The notes: generated from the sequence alone by a model not told the origin. A stretch of DNA of 15,938 bases from CAVPRW01 sp046727435 [NCBI: bacterium] (GCA_046727435.1 JBKPCR010000168.1:1-15938), one strand, 5' to 3'. Counted from the stretch's first letter, positions 1 through 8,232 are shown. Numbers and translations are program-made.

Positions 1-1
1 G

Positions 2-316
2 ACGCATCTCAGCGGGAGCGACCTTTCCGAACCGTACTGGGGCGGCACAGATTTTATGGGAACCCATCTGCACAGAGCGAAGCTCAAAGGGGTCATCTTC
101 ACCGGGACAAAACTGCCCGGAGTGAATCTGAGTGGCCCGAATCTCCCTCAGGAACTTTGCATGTATACTGATCTCCGGGAGGCAGACCTCTCGGCCGCAG
201 ACCTCAGCGAGGTAAACTTCAAACGCGCAAATCTCACCGATGCAAAACTCGCAAGGGCGCGCCTCATCGCCGCTGATTTACGCTTCGTGACGCTCAATGA
301 CGGGAAAGCTTCATGA
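2..316 (+). CDS. pentapeptide-repeat protein, 5'-truncated by window edge
   Basis: The reading frame is open from base 2, so the start lies outside the window; an internal ATG at 56 is unlikely to be the real start because the repeat pattern already runs through the upstream codons. The translation carries A(D/N)Lxx five-residue repeats such as ADLSAADL and ANLTDAKLARARL, which fold as a right-handed quadrilateral beta-helix in this family. No enzymatic motif or membrane segment is visible. The gene ends 52 bases before a patatin-like phospholipase on the same strand, so it may be the first visible gene of that operon. Pentapeptide proteins range from gyrase protectors to scaffold domains of effectors, and nothing here decides which. 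Confidence 0.8.
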   Translation, partial: THLSGSDLSEPYWGGTDFMGTHLHRAKLKGVIFTGTKLPGVNLSGPNLPQELCMYTDLREADLSAADLSEVNFKRANLTDAKLARARLIAADLRFVTLNDGKAS

Positions 317-368
317 TCTGCCGTAACGCAGGACCCGCTCGCCGGTTCCACGCGCAGGAGGGAGGCCC

Positions 369-1565
369 ATGGCCGACTGGGATAAACTCATGAAAGACTA
401 CCCGCAATACACGCCCCTCGCGAACAGGTTCCGCGAACCGCGGCCGCGCCGTCTACTGGCGCTCGACGGCGGGGGGATACGCGGCGTCCTCACCCTGAAA
501 GTGCTCGCCGAGCTGGAGCGGCAGCTGAGGGCAAAGACGAACGGCGGCGACGCCTTCCGCCTGAGCGACTACTTCGACTACATCGCCGGCACGAGTACCG
601 GGGCGATCATCGCCACTGGCCTAGCGCTGGGCTTCTCCGTCGTAAAGCTGCTTGGCTTCTACGAAGAATCGGGCAAGGCGATGTTTCAGAAGCCCTTCTT
701 CATCAAATGGCTCTGGTACCGCTACAAATCGGAGCCGCTGCTTGCAAGAATGAAGGAGACCTTTGGCGCAGACACCAGGCTCGGCTCGGAAAAGCTCCGC
801 TGCCTTCTCCTGATAGTGATGCGGAACGTGACGACCGACTCACCTTGGCCAATTACCAATAATCCCTTCGCGAAGTACAACGACACGACGCACTCCGACT
901 GCAACCTCAACACCCCCCTCTATCAGCTCGTTCGCGCCAGTACGGCCGCACCTACCTACTTCTCACCCCAGGTGATCGAGTTCGGGAAGAGGACCTTCAA
1001 GTTCGAAGACGGCGGGATGACGCCCTATAACAACCCGGCCTTCCTCCTTTACCGGATGGCGACCGAAGCGCCTTACAATCTTAATTGGGCGAAGGGTGAG
1101 AAGAATCTGCTTCTCGTCTCGGTTGGGACAGGGTCGGCGCCGCGGATCGATACCCAGACCTACTCCAAGGGAAACTTCCTCCTGAAAAACGCAAAGCAGA
1201 TCCCCACAGCACTGATGTACGGCACGGCAGTGGACCAGGACATCAACTGCCGCCTCTCCGGCCGCTGCGTCTGCGGAGCCCAGATCGACAGGGAGTTGGG
1301 CGACCTGATCCCACTTGACAGTAGCATGACGCTCAACCCCTCCCCGCTGCTTCCTCTGACGGTCGACGCTGGACGCAACTTCCTTTACGCACGTTACAAC
1401 GTGCAGCTGGACCGCGATGGGCTGAAGGACCTGGGCATCACGGATGTCGACCCGGAGGTCGTCGCGCGCCTCGACTCCGTCAAACACATCGATGATCTCA
1501 AGCGCGTCGGCGAGTGTCTGGCCAGGACGGTCGTTGACGTCGCTAAATTCGGCCCGCACTTTTGA
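369..1565 (+). CDS. patatin-like phospholipase
   Basis: A 398-residue protein with the complete patatin signature. The glycine-rich oxyanion loop DGGGIRG is at residues 33-39, the nucleophile elbow GTSTG at 74-78 (Ser76), ASTAAPTYF at about 190-198, and the catalytic aspartate of the DGG motif is Asp214 within FEDGG. Family knowledge: a Ser-Asp dyad that hydrolyses acyl esters of membrane lipids; bacterial relatives act as membrane-degrading effectors in CBASS and related conflict systems. The start at 369 has a strong GGAGGGAGG ribosome site. There is no signal peptide, so the protein should act from the cytoplasm. It lies 13 bases upstream of the NDT-like/SLOG gene, suggesting co-transcription. 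No cGAS/DncV-like nucleotidyltransferase is visible in the window, so a canonical CBASS assignment is not supported. Confidence 0.93.
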   Translation: MADWDKLMKDYPQYTPLANRFREPRPRRLLALDGGGIRGVLTLKVLAELERQLRAKTNGGDAFRLSDYFDYIAGTSTGAIIATGLALGFSVVKLLGFYEESGKAMFQKPFFIKWLWYRYKSEPLLARMKETFGADTRLGSEKLRCLLLIVMRNVTTDSPWPITNNPFAKYNDTTHSDCNLNTPLYQLVRASTAAPTYFSPQVIEFGKRTFKFEDGGMTPYNNPAFLLYRMATEAPYNLNWAKGEKNLLLVSVGTGSAPRIDTQTYSKGNFLLKNAKQIPTALMYGTAVDQDINCRLSGRCVCGAQIDRELGDLIPLDSSMTLNPSPLLPLTVDAGRNFLYARYNVQLDRDGLKDLGITDVDPEVVARLDSVKHIDDLKRVGECLARTVVDVAKFGPHF

Positions 1566-1578
1566 GAGGAGTAGTGCT

Positions 1579-2448
1579 ATGTCAGGCAAGACTTATGAGA
1601 GGATACGCGCATTCATCATCACGCCATTTGGGAAAAAGGAGGACGCCCAGGGCAGTCTCATAGACTTCGACGCGGTGCGCGAGAAGCTCATTGAACCCGC
1701 ACTCGACCAGTTGGGCATCTCCGGCAGAACGACGGGCGAAATCATCCGAGCCGGGAACATCCACGCAGACATGTTCCAGCGTCTCCTGACGGCTGACCTC
1801 GTAGTGGCTGAGGTCTCAATCCACAACGCCAACGTCTTCTACGAGCTCGGCGTTCGCCATGCCCTGCGCCAGCACCGGACAGTCATGCTCCGCAGCCAGG
1901 GCGACAAGTACCCGTTTGACCTCGAGACCTACCGTTACCTGGCTTATGATCGCGTGAACCCAGCTGCCTCGTTCAACGACTTGGTTGAGGCGTTGCGTGC
2001 GACGCTGGACTCGACTGAGCAGGACAGCCCTGTGTTCCGCAGCCTGCCAACGCTCAGGGAGCAGGAGCGCTCGCACTTCCTGCCGGTGCCGATTGACTTC
2101 AGGGAGGAGGTCGAGCAGGCACTCGCCAACAGACAGCGCGGCGACCTCGCCCTGCTGGCTCTGGAGACGAGCGGGTTCCCGTGGGGCATTGAGGGATTGC
2201 GCGTCGTCGGGCACGCACAGTTCAGGCTGAACGACCACAACGGTGCGCGGGCAAGTTGGGAGGATGTGCGCGGGGCCGACGCGGACGACAAAGAGGCAAA
2301 CACGCTGCTGGGCACCATCTACCAGCGGCTAGGCGAGCTCACGCTGTCTGACCAGGCGCTCAAGCGCGTCCTGGCCAACGACGAGACGACCACGTACGAG
2401 AGGGCTGAAGCCTACACGCTCCAGGGGCGTAACGCCAAGGCGCGCTGA
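1579..2448 (+). pseudogene. NDT-like / TRAFs-binding-like protein, N-terminal half (frameshifted)
   Basis: Start ATG at 1579 follows a GAGAGGAG ribosome site. Residues 8-125 resemble the nucleoside-deoxyribosyltransferase/TIR-like fold: FIITPFG at 12-18, then TADLVVAEVS at 71-80 and NANVFYELG at 84-92, where Glu90 occupies the usual catalytic acid position. From about residue 180 the sequence is helical and TPR-like (HAQFRLNDHNGARASWEDV), consistent with the MAP3K TRAFs-binding-like domain (former DUF4071) that I recall joined to such N-termini. The frame runs into TGA at 2446, but the next frame continues the same kind of sequence at once, so this is the first half of one gene of about 696 codons. 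Loss of the C-terminal half would remove the SLOG-like domain. Sequencing error or a true mutation are both possible. Confidence 0.75.
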
Positions 2449-3668
2449 ATGCCGACTGGAAGGGCGGCCAGGACAACCCGCACGCGGCGGAGGAGTGGCG
2501 GCAGAGGGCCCTACGCTCGCCTTACCTTCAGGAGTCCTACAGCCTATGTCAGAAGGGCTTTGGCGAAGACCTCAATCACTTCTACTCGGGCCTCAACGCG
2601 CTGGCGATGCTCACCGTCATGATCGAGCTGGCGACGGGGCTGCCAGAAGTGTGGGCCGAGGATGTCGCCAATGAGGACGAGGCGGTGCAGAAGCTCGCCG
2701 CGCTCAAGAGACAGCGCGATACCCTATCCTCCAGCGTCGGGCTCTCTATTAAGGCCAGCAAGGAGTGCCTGGAGCGCGAGGCGAACGCTGCCAAGGATGT
2801 CGCGACGCGCTCCTCCAAGATGGACCAACTGAGGTGGACCAACATCAGCGCGTCCGACCATTTGTGCCTGATAGCGAGGCAGCCGAACCGGGTGCGGGCC
2901 GATTATCGGAGTAGCCTGACCGGCGTCGAGCAGTTTTACAGGGACTCGGCCAGCAAACAGCTCCTCCTGTACAAGGAGCTGGGTGTCCTCCCCGACAACG
3001 TCAATGCGGCGCTTGAAGTCGTGCAACCACAACAACAGCCGGGGCAGCCCACGCAGCTGCACGTCTTCATCTTCACGGGGCACCGTGTGGACGGGCCCGG
3101 TCGCGACAAGCAGGGGAAGGAGAAGCGCTTCCCGCAGGAGATGGAGGGTGTCGCGCGGACGGCCATCCGCATGGCGATAGAGGAGGAACTGCAACACACC
3201 AAAGGGGACACGGTCGGGATCGCGGGCGGCGCGAGCGGCGGTGATACTCTCTTCCACGAAGTCTGCGCGGAGCTGAATGTCCCAACTCTCCTCTATCTTG
3301 CGCTGCCACGGGAGGACTACGTGAGGGAGTCGGTGCAGGACGCGGGCCCGGACTGGGTACGGCGCTTCAACAACCTCTACGGGACGCTCAAGCGGCGCGA
3401 GCTGGCACACTCAAAGGACATGCCCCGGTGGCTACGCGAGAAGGGCAACGAATACACCGTCTGGGAGCGCAGCAACCTCTGGATGCTGAGCAATGCCATC
3501 GCGCTGGACCAAGCGGGCGGCGGGACGAACCTGACCCTCATTGCCCTCTGGAACAAGAAGAAAGGCGACGGGCCCGGCGGGACAGAGGACATGGTCGCGC
3601 AGGCAGCCAAGCGCGGAGCCAGGACCATTATCCTCCCGACCGAAACACTTTTCGGCTTAGCGAAGTAA
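2433..3668 (+). pseudogene. SLOG-like C-terminal half of the same frameshifted gene
   Basis: The -1 frame relative to the upstream half is open from 2433 (after TAA at 2430) to TAA at 3666. It begins mid-domain (ALNADWKGGQDN) with no ribosome site; the first ATG is 2607. The first 200 codons are helical and continue the TPR/TRAFs-like region (HFYSGLNALAMLTVMIELA). The last 200 codons form a Rossmann-like SLOG domain: FTGHRVDGPG, then the glycine-rich GIAGGASGGDTLFHE nucleotide-binding loop, LALPREDYVRES, and GDGPGGTEDMVAQA near the end. SLOG proteins (relatives of LOG, DprA and YpsA) are predicted to sense or process nucleotide-derived signals in conflict systems. Together with the upstream half and the patatin this suggests a sensor-effector operon; activity depends on whether the frameshift is real. 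Confidence 0.72.
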
Positions 3669-3704
3669 CGCGTGGGGTGCAAAACTGCTTGCAACTGCTA
3701 ATAG

Positions 3705-4129
3705 GCCCTTTTCTTGCTGTCCCTGCTGCGCTGGCCGCAGGGGTTGTCCTATGGTCAGGTGCAAAAACGCTACAAAGGGAGCTCGGTGGACCGGATCGGC
3801 GTTAGTCCCCTCTATGGCAATGCGCGCCTCAAACACGTCTTGTCTTTATTTGGCTACAAGCAGATGAACACGAGTGTGGTCGAACGGCATAACGGGACCT
3901 GTCGGCAGTGCAACCGGTGCGAAGGGCGCAAGACCCTGGGGTTTTCCAAAGCCAAGCGATAGCATCGGTGGATGAGTTGGTTCTCCGTGACGCTCTATGA
4001 TTTTGCCGAGCTTAGGGTTGCTTAAGAGGCAAGCAGGGCATGCAGATGCATCATTACAGTCCCGCGATGGCCGAAGGATTAGCGGACCATATCTGGTCGA
4101 CTCGAGAGTGGCTCCTTTGGCCCGTTCTG
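3705..4129 (+). pseudogene. decayed IS1-like transposase, C-terminal remnant
   Basis: Three pieces line up with the C-terminus of IS1-type DDE transposases as I remember them. First YGQVQKRYKG, then MNTSVVERHNGTCRQ followed by RKTLGFSK, which corresponds to the INTSFVERxNLT...RKTxGFSK block that carries the last catalytic glutamate. After an in-frame TAG at 3960 comes WFSVTLYDF. A frame change near 4016 then gives SPAMAEGLADHIWSTREWLL, matching the terminal TPAMAAGLTDHxWxLxEWL motif. The N-terminal two-thirds, including the first two catalytic residues, is absent. No inverted repeats were recognised. It separates the patatin/SLOG operon from the TIR gene and marks a past insertion. Confidence 0.65.
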
Positions 4130-4248
4130 GCGAGCAGGGATCATCGCAGGACACTGCCAAATATTCCCTCCCAACAGTCAGTCAAAGTCCACAGAATCTG
4201 TATTCATCAGAACTTGAGTCATTCGGAAAGCGATTGGGAGGCGAAAAA

Positions 4249-4986
4249 ATGGCATGGACTCTAGATGGTGAGTGGTATGTACTCAAGCAAAAAACAAGAA
4301 AACCCTTCGTCCATTTCAAGTCGGACGCGACCAAGGGCTTGTTTATGGGGCTTGCTGGCTTCTTCACCACCCATCAGTGGGAGGGGAATATTTGCCATAT
4401 TCAGGCCCTTGGAGCGGAAGGCGAACTGATCTTTGACCGTGGCGAAGTTACTTGTAGAATACGCTTCAATTCTCTTCCGGCAACCTTTTTGACGAGTGTA
4501 ATACTCTCCCAGGTCGAAAACACCACGATACTTGTATGCGAAGCTGTGACCTCGGACAATAAGAATATTTTCATCGTCCATGGTCACAATCTTGAAAGAA
4601 GGGATGAGCTAAGGGACTTTTTGAGAGACAACCTTCATCTTCAGCCAATCATTCTTGAGGAGCAGGACGACCGAGGCAAGACGATTATCGAAAAGTTTGA
4701 ATATTACGCTCCGAGCTGTTCGTTTGCCTTCGTCATCATGACCCCCGACGATAAAGCGGCAACCGAAGATAGGCCTGAATCCCAGTGGCGCGCTCGGCAG
4801 AATGTCATCATGGAGCTTGGATGGTTCATTGGATATTTGGGCAGGGATCGCGTGGTAATCCTATCCCAAGGGGAGCTTGAAATCCCATCGGATATACATG
4901 GTGTCGTAGACATCAGATTCGAGAATACTATTCGTGAGGTCACTGAAAAGATACGGCAGCGGTTGAATGGGGTTGGTTTAATCTAG
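4249..4986 (+). CDS. CAP12-type TIR-like nucleotide-binding protein with unusual N-terminal domain
   Basis: I chose ATG 4249 because GGGAGG sits 8 bases upstream; the frame is open further left, but that part overlaps transposase debris. The protein has 245 residues. Residues 107-240 match the predicted nucleotide-binding TIR-like family (CAP12/PycTIR type): IFIVHGHN at 107-114, EEQDDRGKTIIEKFE at 137-151, MTPDD at 164-168, and RARQNVIMELGWFIGYLGR at 181-199 with Glu189 in the catalytic position, then IPSDIHGVV. Family knowledge: such TIRs cleave NAD+ when activated by a cyclic nucleotide or another sensor. Residues 1-105 are mostly beta-like with no TM helix and I do not recognise them; they may sense the trigger. 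No cyclase gene adjoins it. Its lower GC than its neighbours suggests transfer. Confidence 0.88.
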   Translation: MAWTLDGEWYVLKQKTRKPFVHFKSDATKGLFMGLAGFFTTHQWEGNICHIQALGAEGELIFDRGEVTCRIRFNSLPATFLTSVILSQVENTTILVCEAVTSDNKNIFIVHGHNLERRDELRDFLRDNLHLQPIILEEQDDRGKTIIEKFEYYAPSCSFAFVIMTPDDKAATEDRPESQWRARQNVIMELGWFIGYLGRDRVVILSQGELEIPSDIHGVVDIRFENTIREVTEKIRQRLNGVGLI

Positions 4987-5137
4987 GCTTTCAGAGATGG
5001 TCTCAGAGCATCACTTCTTGCTCAAGGTTGGCTCATTTTTCAGAGGGTTTGCAAGAATCTGGACAGAGCCTGGCATAGTCAGTCGTATGTAGGGCGAGGG
5101 GTGGTGAGCTCGTTGGTCTCCTAGAGATTGCGAGGGC

Positions 5138-5368
5138 ATGATGACGCCGCGGCGAGACAGGAAGCGTTACCACTGCCGCTTCTGTAGCATAACACGTCCG
5201 ACTCGACTTCCAGAGCCCCAGACACCCGATGGGGCGCTGCTGCTCGGGCATCTCTTCCAGGTGCATCCAACAGCGGTGGGGCGCTTCCTGGAGCAGATGC
5301 GCACCGAGGATATTGCACAGGTGGCAGCGCAGGCGTTTGAGGTCATTGAGGATGACGGCCGTCGGTGA
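5138..5368 (+). CDS. small C2HH zinc-finger-like protein
   Basis: A 76-residue protein; two adjacent ATGs (5138, 5141) follow a GAGGG site. Cysteines 13 and 16 (CRFC) and histidines 38 and 43 give a C-x2-C-x21-H-x4-H pattern able to bind one zinc. The rest is a short helical tail, TAVGRFLEQMRTEDIAQVAA. I do not recognise a named family. The same module recurs at the C-terminus of the next gene (5452-6030), with the same 21-residue linker and a similar tail, so these are duplicates. Placement just upstream of a pentapeptide gene and a serine recombinase suggests a regulator or accessory protein of that mobile module; this is inference. Confidence 0.55.
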   Translation: MMTPRRDRKRYHCRFCSITRPTRLPEPQTPDGALLLGHLFQVHPTAVGRFLEQMRTEDIAQVAAQAFEVIEDDGRR

Positions 5369-5451
5369 CGACACGAGAGACGAACCGGGGATGTGTCGGC
5401 ACCCAGTAATGCTCGCAAGACCAGCCACATGGCTCACTGGAGGCAAACGTC

Positions 5452-6030
5452 ATGGCGAACGAAGAACATCTCGCTCTGCTGAAGCGAGGGGTTGGTGTCT
5501 GGAATACATGGCGGAACATAAACCGTAAAATACGACCAGACCTCGGCGGGGCATACCTCTACGGGGCGAACCTCCATAGGGCAAACCTCCGTGGGGCGAC
5601 CCTCCAGGATGCGAACCTCGGCCTGGCGCTCCTCGACGGGATGAACCTCCATAGGGCAAACCTCCATGGGGCGACCCTCCAGGATGCGAACCTCGGCGGT
5701 GCGAACCTCCGTCATGCGATCCTCTCTCGGGCATACCTATCCGCGGCGCACCTCTGTGAGTCAGACAATGCCTTCGCGGCGCCCCATCTCAGAGGAGTAG
5801 TCCGGCTGTCAGGGCGGCGCAGGAGTCGACGCTGTCGCTTCTGCGGCACATGTCTCAACACCTGGCGGCCGGTGTCCCCAGTTGGTCATCGGGGCGTATT
5901 GCGGTATCATGTCTGGCCACATTGCACGACGGCGGTGGGGCTGTTCCTGAAGGAGGCGCAGGCGGTGGAGGACATTGCCTTGGTGGCCGCGCAAGGTTTC
6001 CAGTTCATCGAAAGCGGAAGCAGGATGTGA
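5452..6030 (+). CDS. pentapeptide-repeat protein fused to a zinc-finger module
   Basis: Start ATG 5452 follows CTGGAGG. The first 30 residues (MANEEHLALLKRGV...IRPDLGG) are the typical lead-in of bacterial pentapeptide-repeat proteins. Residues 31-105 are A(N/T)Lxx repeats. After about residue 110 the repeats stop and a basic linker leads to a zinc-finger module: Cys128, Cys131, His153 and His157 (C-x2-C-x21-H-x3-H), then TAVGLFLKEAQAVEDIALVAA, closely like the tail of the small protein at 5138-5368. Either this is a real fusion, or the second zinc-finger gene lost its start and was joined to a shortened pentapeptide gene. The stop at 6028 is followed 40 bases later by the serine recombinase start, so the genes are probably co-transcribed. 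Confidence 0.75.
   Translation: MANEEHLALLKRGVGVWNTWRNINRKIRPDLGGAYLYGANLHRANLRGATLQDANLGLALLDGMNLHRANLHGATLQDANLGGANLRHAILSRAYLSAAHLCESDNAFAAPHLRGVVRLSGRRRSRRCRFCGTCLNTWRPVSPVGHRGVLRYHVWPHCTTAVGLFLKEAQAVEDIALVAAQGFQFIESGSRM
5568..5697 (+). repeat. 55-bp direct repeat, period 75 bp, in the pentapeptide gene
   Basis: Bases 5568-5622 and 5643-5697 are identical except for one base (cctccGtggg against cctccAtggg). The period is 75 bases, exactly five pentapeptides, so the duplication keeps frame and beta-helix register. The near identity means a recent expansion by slippage or recombination. Confidence 0.85.
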
Positions 6031-6070
6031 TGACATGGAAGGCGAAACAAGCGATGTGAGGGTCGTCAGC

Positions 6071-6922
6071 ATGAGTCAGCAGTTGTTACGTGATCCACGT
6101 ATCGTCCAACTCGATCGTATCAAACCGGTGGTGGCACCGCCAGCGCCTGGCGACTTGTTCCGCCTCCCCCTGGTGCGCAAGGCATTTATCTACCAGCGGC
6201 TCTACACACACGAGCAGCGCAAGAAAAGCCTCTGGTCCCTGGAAATGCAGGACGCGTTGCGCGAGCAGGCCACGGCGGATGGCTATCGCGACGATCAGAT
6301 CATGGTCGAGCGTCGCGACCTCGGCATTAGCGGCACGAAAGGGCGGGAAGAGCGCCCAGGGTTGGCGGCCCTCATCCAGGCCATCGAAGCTGATGAGGTC
6401 GAAGCAGTCTATGTCGTGCATATCTCCCGCATCAGCCGCGATCAAACCTTGATCGATGGGCTGGAGTTCTGGGAGTTATGTAAGCAGCATAGGGTGCTCA
6501 TCATCATGCCCACGATGCGGTTGAACCTGCGAGACTCGATGCACATGCGGCTCTACCGCCAGGAGATTGAACGCGCCGCCGATGAGATTGAGCTGCTGAA
6601 GATGCGCCTTGGGGGACCCAGACGGCATAAGGCGCTGTCAGGACGGTTCGACAGCCGCAGCGTGGCTCCAGGCTATCTGGTCGATCATCGGGCCCAGAGC
6701 GAGACCTGCGAGCGCTATGTGCTCTACCCGCCACACGCCGAGGTGGTTCGGACGCGCTTTCAGGCCATCATCACCGCCGGGACACCCACGCGAGCGGCAC
6801 GCTGGTTGCGAGACCACGGCATCATCTTCCCTCATTTTGGCTCAGAGGTCTCCCTGGAGGATATTGCACGTTCAAGCTTGAACGCACCCGGTATTCCTCA
6901 CAGTGTCCAGGTGGGTTTGTGA
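6071..6922 (+). pseudogene. large serine recombinase, N-terminal catalytic part
   Basis: ATG 6071 is preceded by GAGGG; an in-frame ATG at 6035 is the alternative. Residues 36-180 are a resolvase/invertase catalytic domain: KAFIYQRLYTHEQ at 37-49, GISGTKGREERPGL, then VVHISRISRDQ, the conserved catalytic-arginine region. In this family the nucleophile is the serine of YxR-x-S. Here that position is Tyr45 (TAC at 6203-6205), one base from TCC serine. A recombinase-type DNA-binding domain begins near residue 190. The frame closes at TGA 6920, but homologous sequence continues in another frame from about 6871, so a frameshift lies near 6860-6875. With the missing nucleophile and later lesions this copy should be inactive. 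Confidence 0.85.
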
Positions 6923-7140
6923 TCTCCCTGACGCTCGTGCGCTCCATCGTGACCAACCCGGTCTATCTCGGGTGGTGGCTGGTGGAAGGGCAGGTCGTGC
7001 ACACCGACAACCATCCGGCCATCATCGATGAGGAGGTGTTCATGCTAGCGCAGGAGCGCTTGAGACAGCACGGCCGGAAGCAGGGGCGGGCAGGGGGGCT
7101 GAGTAGTCCGGTCCCTCAGCTCCTCAGCGGACTACTCTAG
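6871..7140 (+). pseudogene. serine recombinase, middle fragment
   Basis: This continues the recombinase domain in the next frame: LERTRYSSQCPGG, then ISLTLVRSIVTNPVYLGWW and HTDNHPAIIDEEVF, the standard ends of the 'recombinase' DNA-binding domain of large serine recombinases. It stops at TAG 7138 in the motif LLSGLL-stop-C, where the zinc-ribbon motif normally reads SGLLxC, so the TAG replaces a sense codon rather than ending the protein. Reading stays in the same frame immediately after it. Confidence 0.8.
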
Positions 7141-8232
7141 TGCACGCAACATGAGGTGCCCCAGCAAATGTATGGGCTGACCTGTGGGCCAGGCCGATAT
7201 CTCTGCGACTATGGCTACCATAATGCCCAGAGCGACCATTTCTGTACGTACCTCAATGCGCGGGTTTTGGATGAGCCGATCACTGATCTGGTGCTCCGCC
7301 GTTGCGGCTTTACCGAGCACGCCGAGGCGGTGCTAGCGCAGATCGAAGCCGAATACAATACCGCCCGGGAACAAGCACGCCGGCAGCAGCGCGAGCTGGC
7401 GCATCTTCAGCACGAAGTCGAGACCCTGAAGCATAACCTTGCCTTGACGCGCACACCCGAGCAAGTCACGATGATCTTCGAGCAAATCGACCAGCGCATG
7501 CATCGCATGGCTGGATTGGCAGACGAACGCCACTCGCCGGTGGGCCGGAGGCTTTCGGCGGCGCAGGTCGCGACTGTGAAGTCCTTTCTCACTGACCTCC
7601 GCACCGGTTGGGCACAGCAGCCGCCGGCCCTCAAGAACGAATTCTTGCGCCTGATCCTGGCATCCGTGCATGTACACACCGTGCGCGACCATGTGGAGGC
7701 GATGGTGGTCTGGCGCTCAGGGGCCCAGCAGCACCTCTGGATTGAACGGCCACCCCGGCGGAGGGGCGGCAAGGTGCCATGGACGCAAGCAGACAACGCC
7801 TGGTTCCAGGCGCACTACGCCACCGCTACACGGGAGGAGCGGCGTGCGCGCTTTCCGCACCGCACACAGATAGCTATTCGGAAGCAGGCGAAACGGCTAG
7901 GGCTGTCCAGATCGCAACAGGGGATCTCGAAGCCGCACCGGCCGCCGTGGACAGCGGCCGATCATGAGTGGTTGCGGGCCTATGTTGCAGGCCAGATCAG
8001 TACGGCTGAGCTCTGTGCCAAGCTGCCGGGGCGGACGTGGGATGCAATCGAAAGCCAGCAAAGGGTCTTAGGGCTCGTGCAGCGGCACAAGCCCATTTAT
8101 TATCGCATCGATTCATCAATCCGGGATAGTGTTTCCGAAGAAAGTAGTTCGATAGCGACCTGTTTGCCGTTACCGTTATCGCCAGGCGGAGTAAAGGAGA
8201 TGCTAAGGGCTGGCTCACCATTGAAACGATAG
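7141..8232 (+). pseudogene. serine recombinase, zinc ribbon, coiled coil and SANT-like repeats
   Basis: Same frame as the preceding fragment, after the TAG. Cysteine/histidine pairs (CTQH, LTCGPGRYLC) form the zinc ribbon. Residues about 60-110 of this piece (AREQARRQQRELAHLQHEVE) are the long coiled coil that pairs integrase subunits. Two SANT/Myb-like repeats follow, beginning PWTQADNAWFQAHY and PWTAADHEWLRAYV, each about 40 residues and ending RLGL or VLGL. The true C-terminus is probably near VQRHKPIYYR (about 8100); beyond it the frame runs through antisense of a different gene to TGA 8230. The first usable ATG is 7168. Confidence 0.8.

Noticed and set aside
963-1589. Long minus-strand open frame under the patatin gene
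   Set aside because: It mirrors a high-GC coding gene, has no motif, and the plus strand carries full catalytic signatures. The same holds for 2724-3410 minus.
2430-2448. Programmed -1 frameshifting
   Set aside because: No slippery heptamer or obvious downstream structure; mutation or sequencing error is simpler.
369-3668. A canonical CBASS operon
   Set aside because: A patatin is present, but no cGAS/DncV-like nucleotidyltransferase, HORMA, E1/E2 or JAB gene is visible.
3997-4248. An extended N-terminus of the TIR protein from ATG 3997
   Set aside because: This stretch overlaps the transposase remnant in other frames, and a good ribosome site directly precedes ATG 4249.
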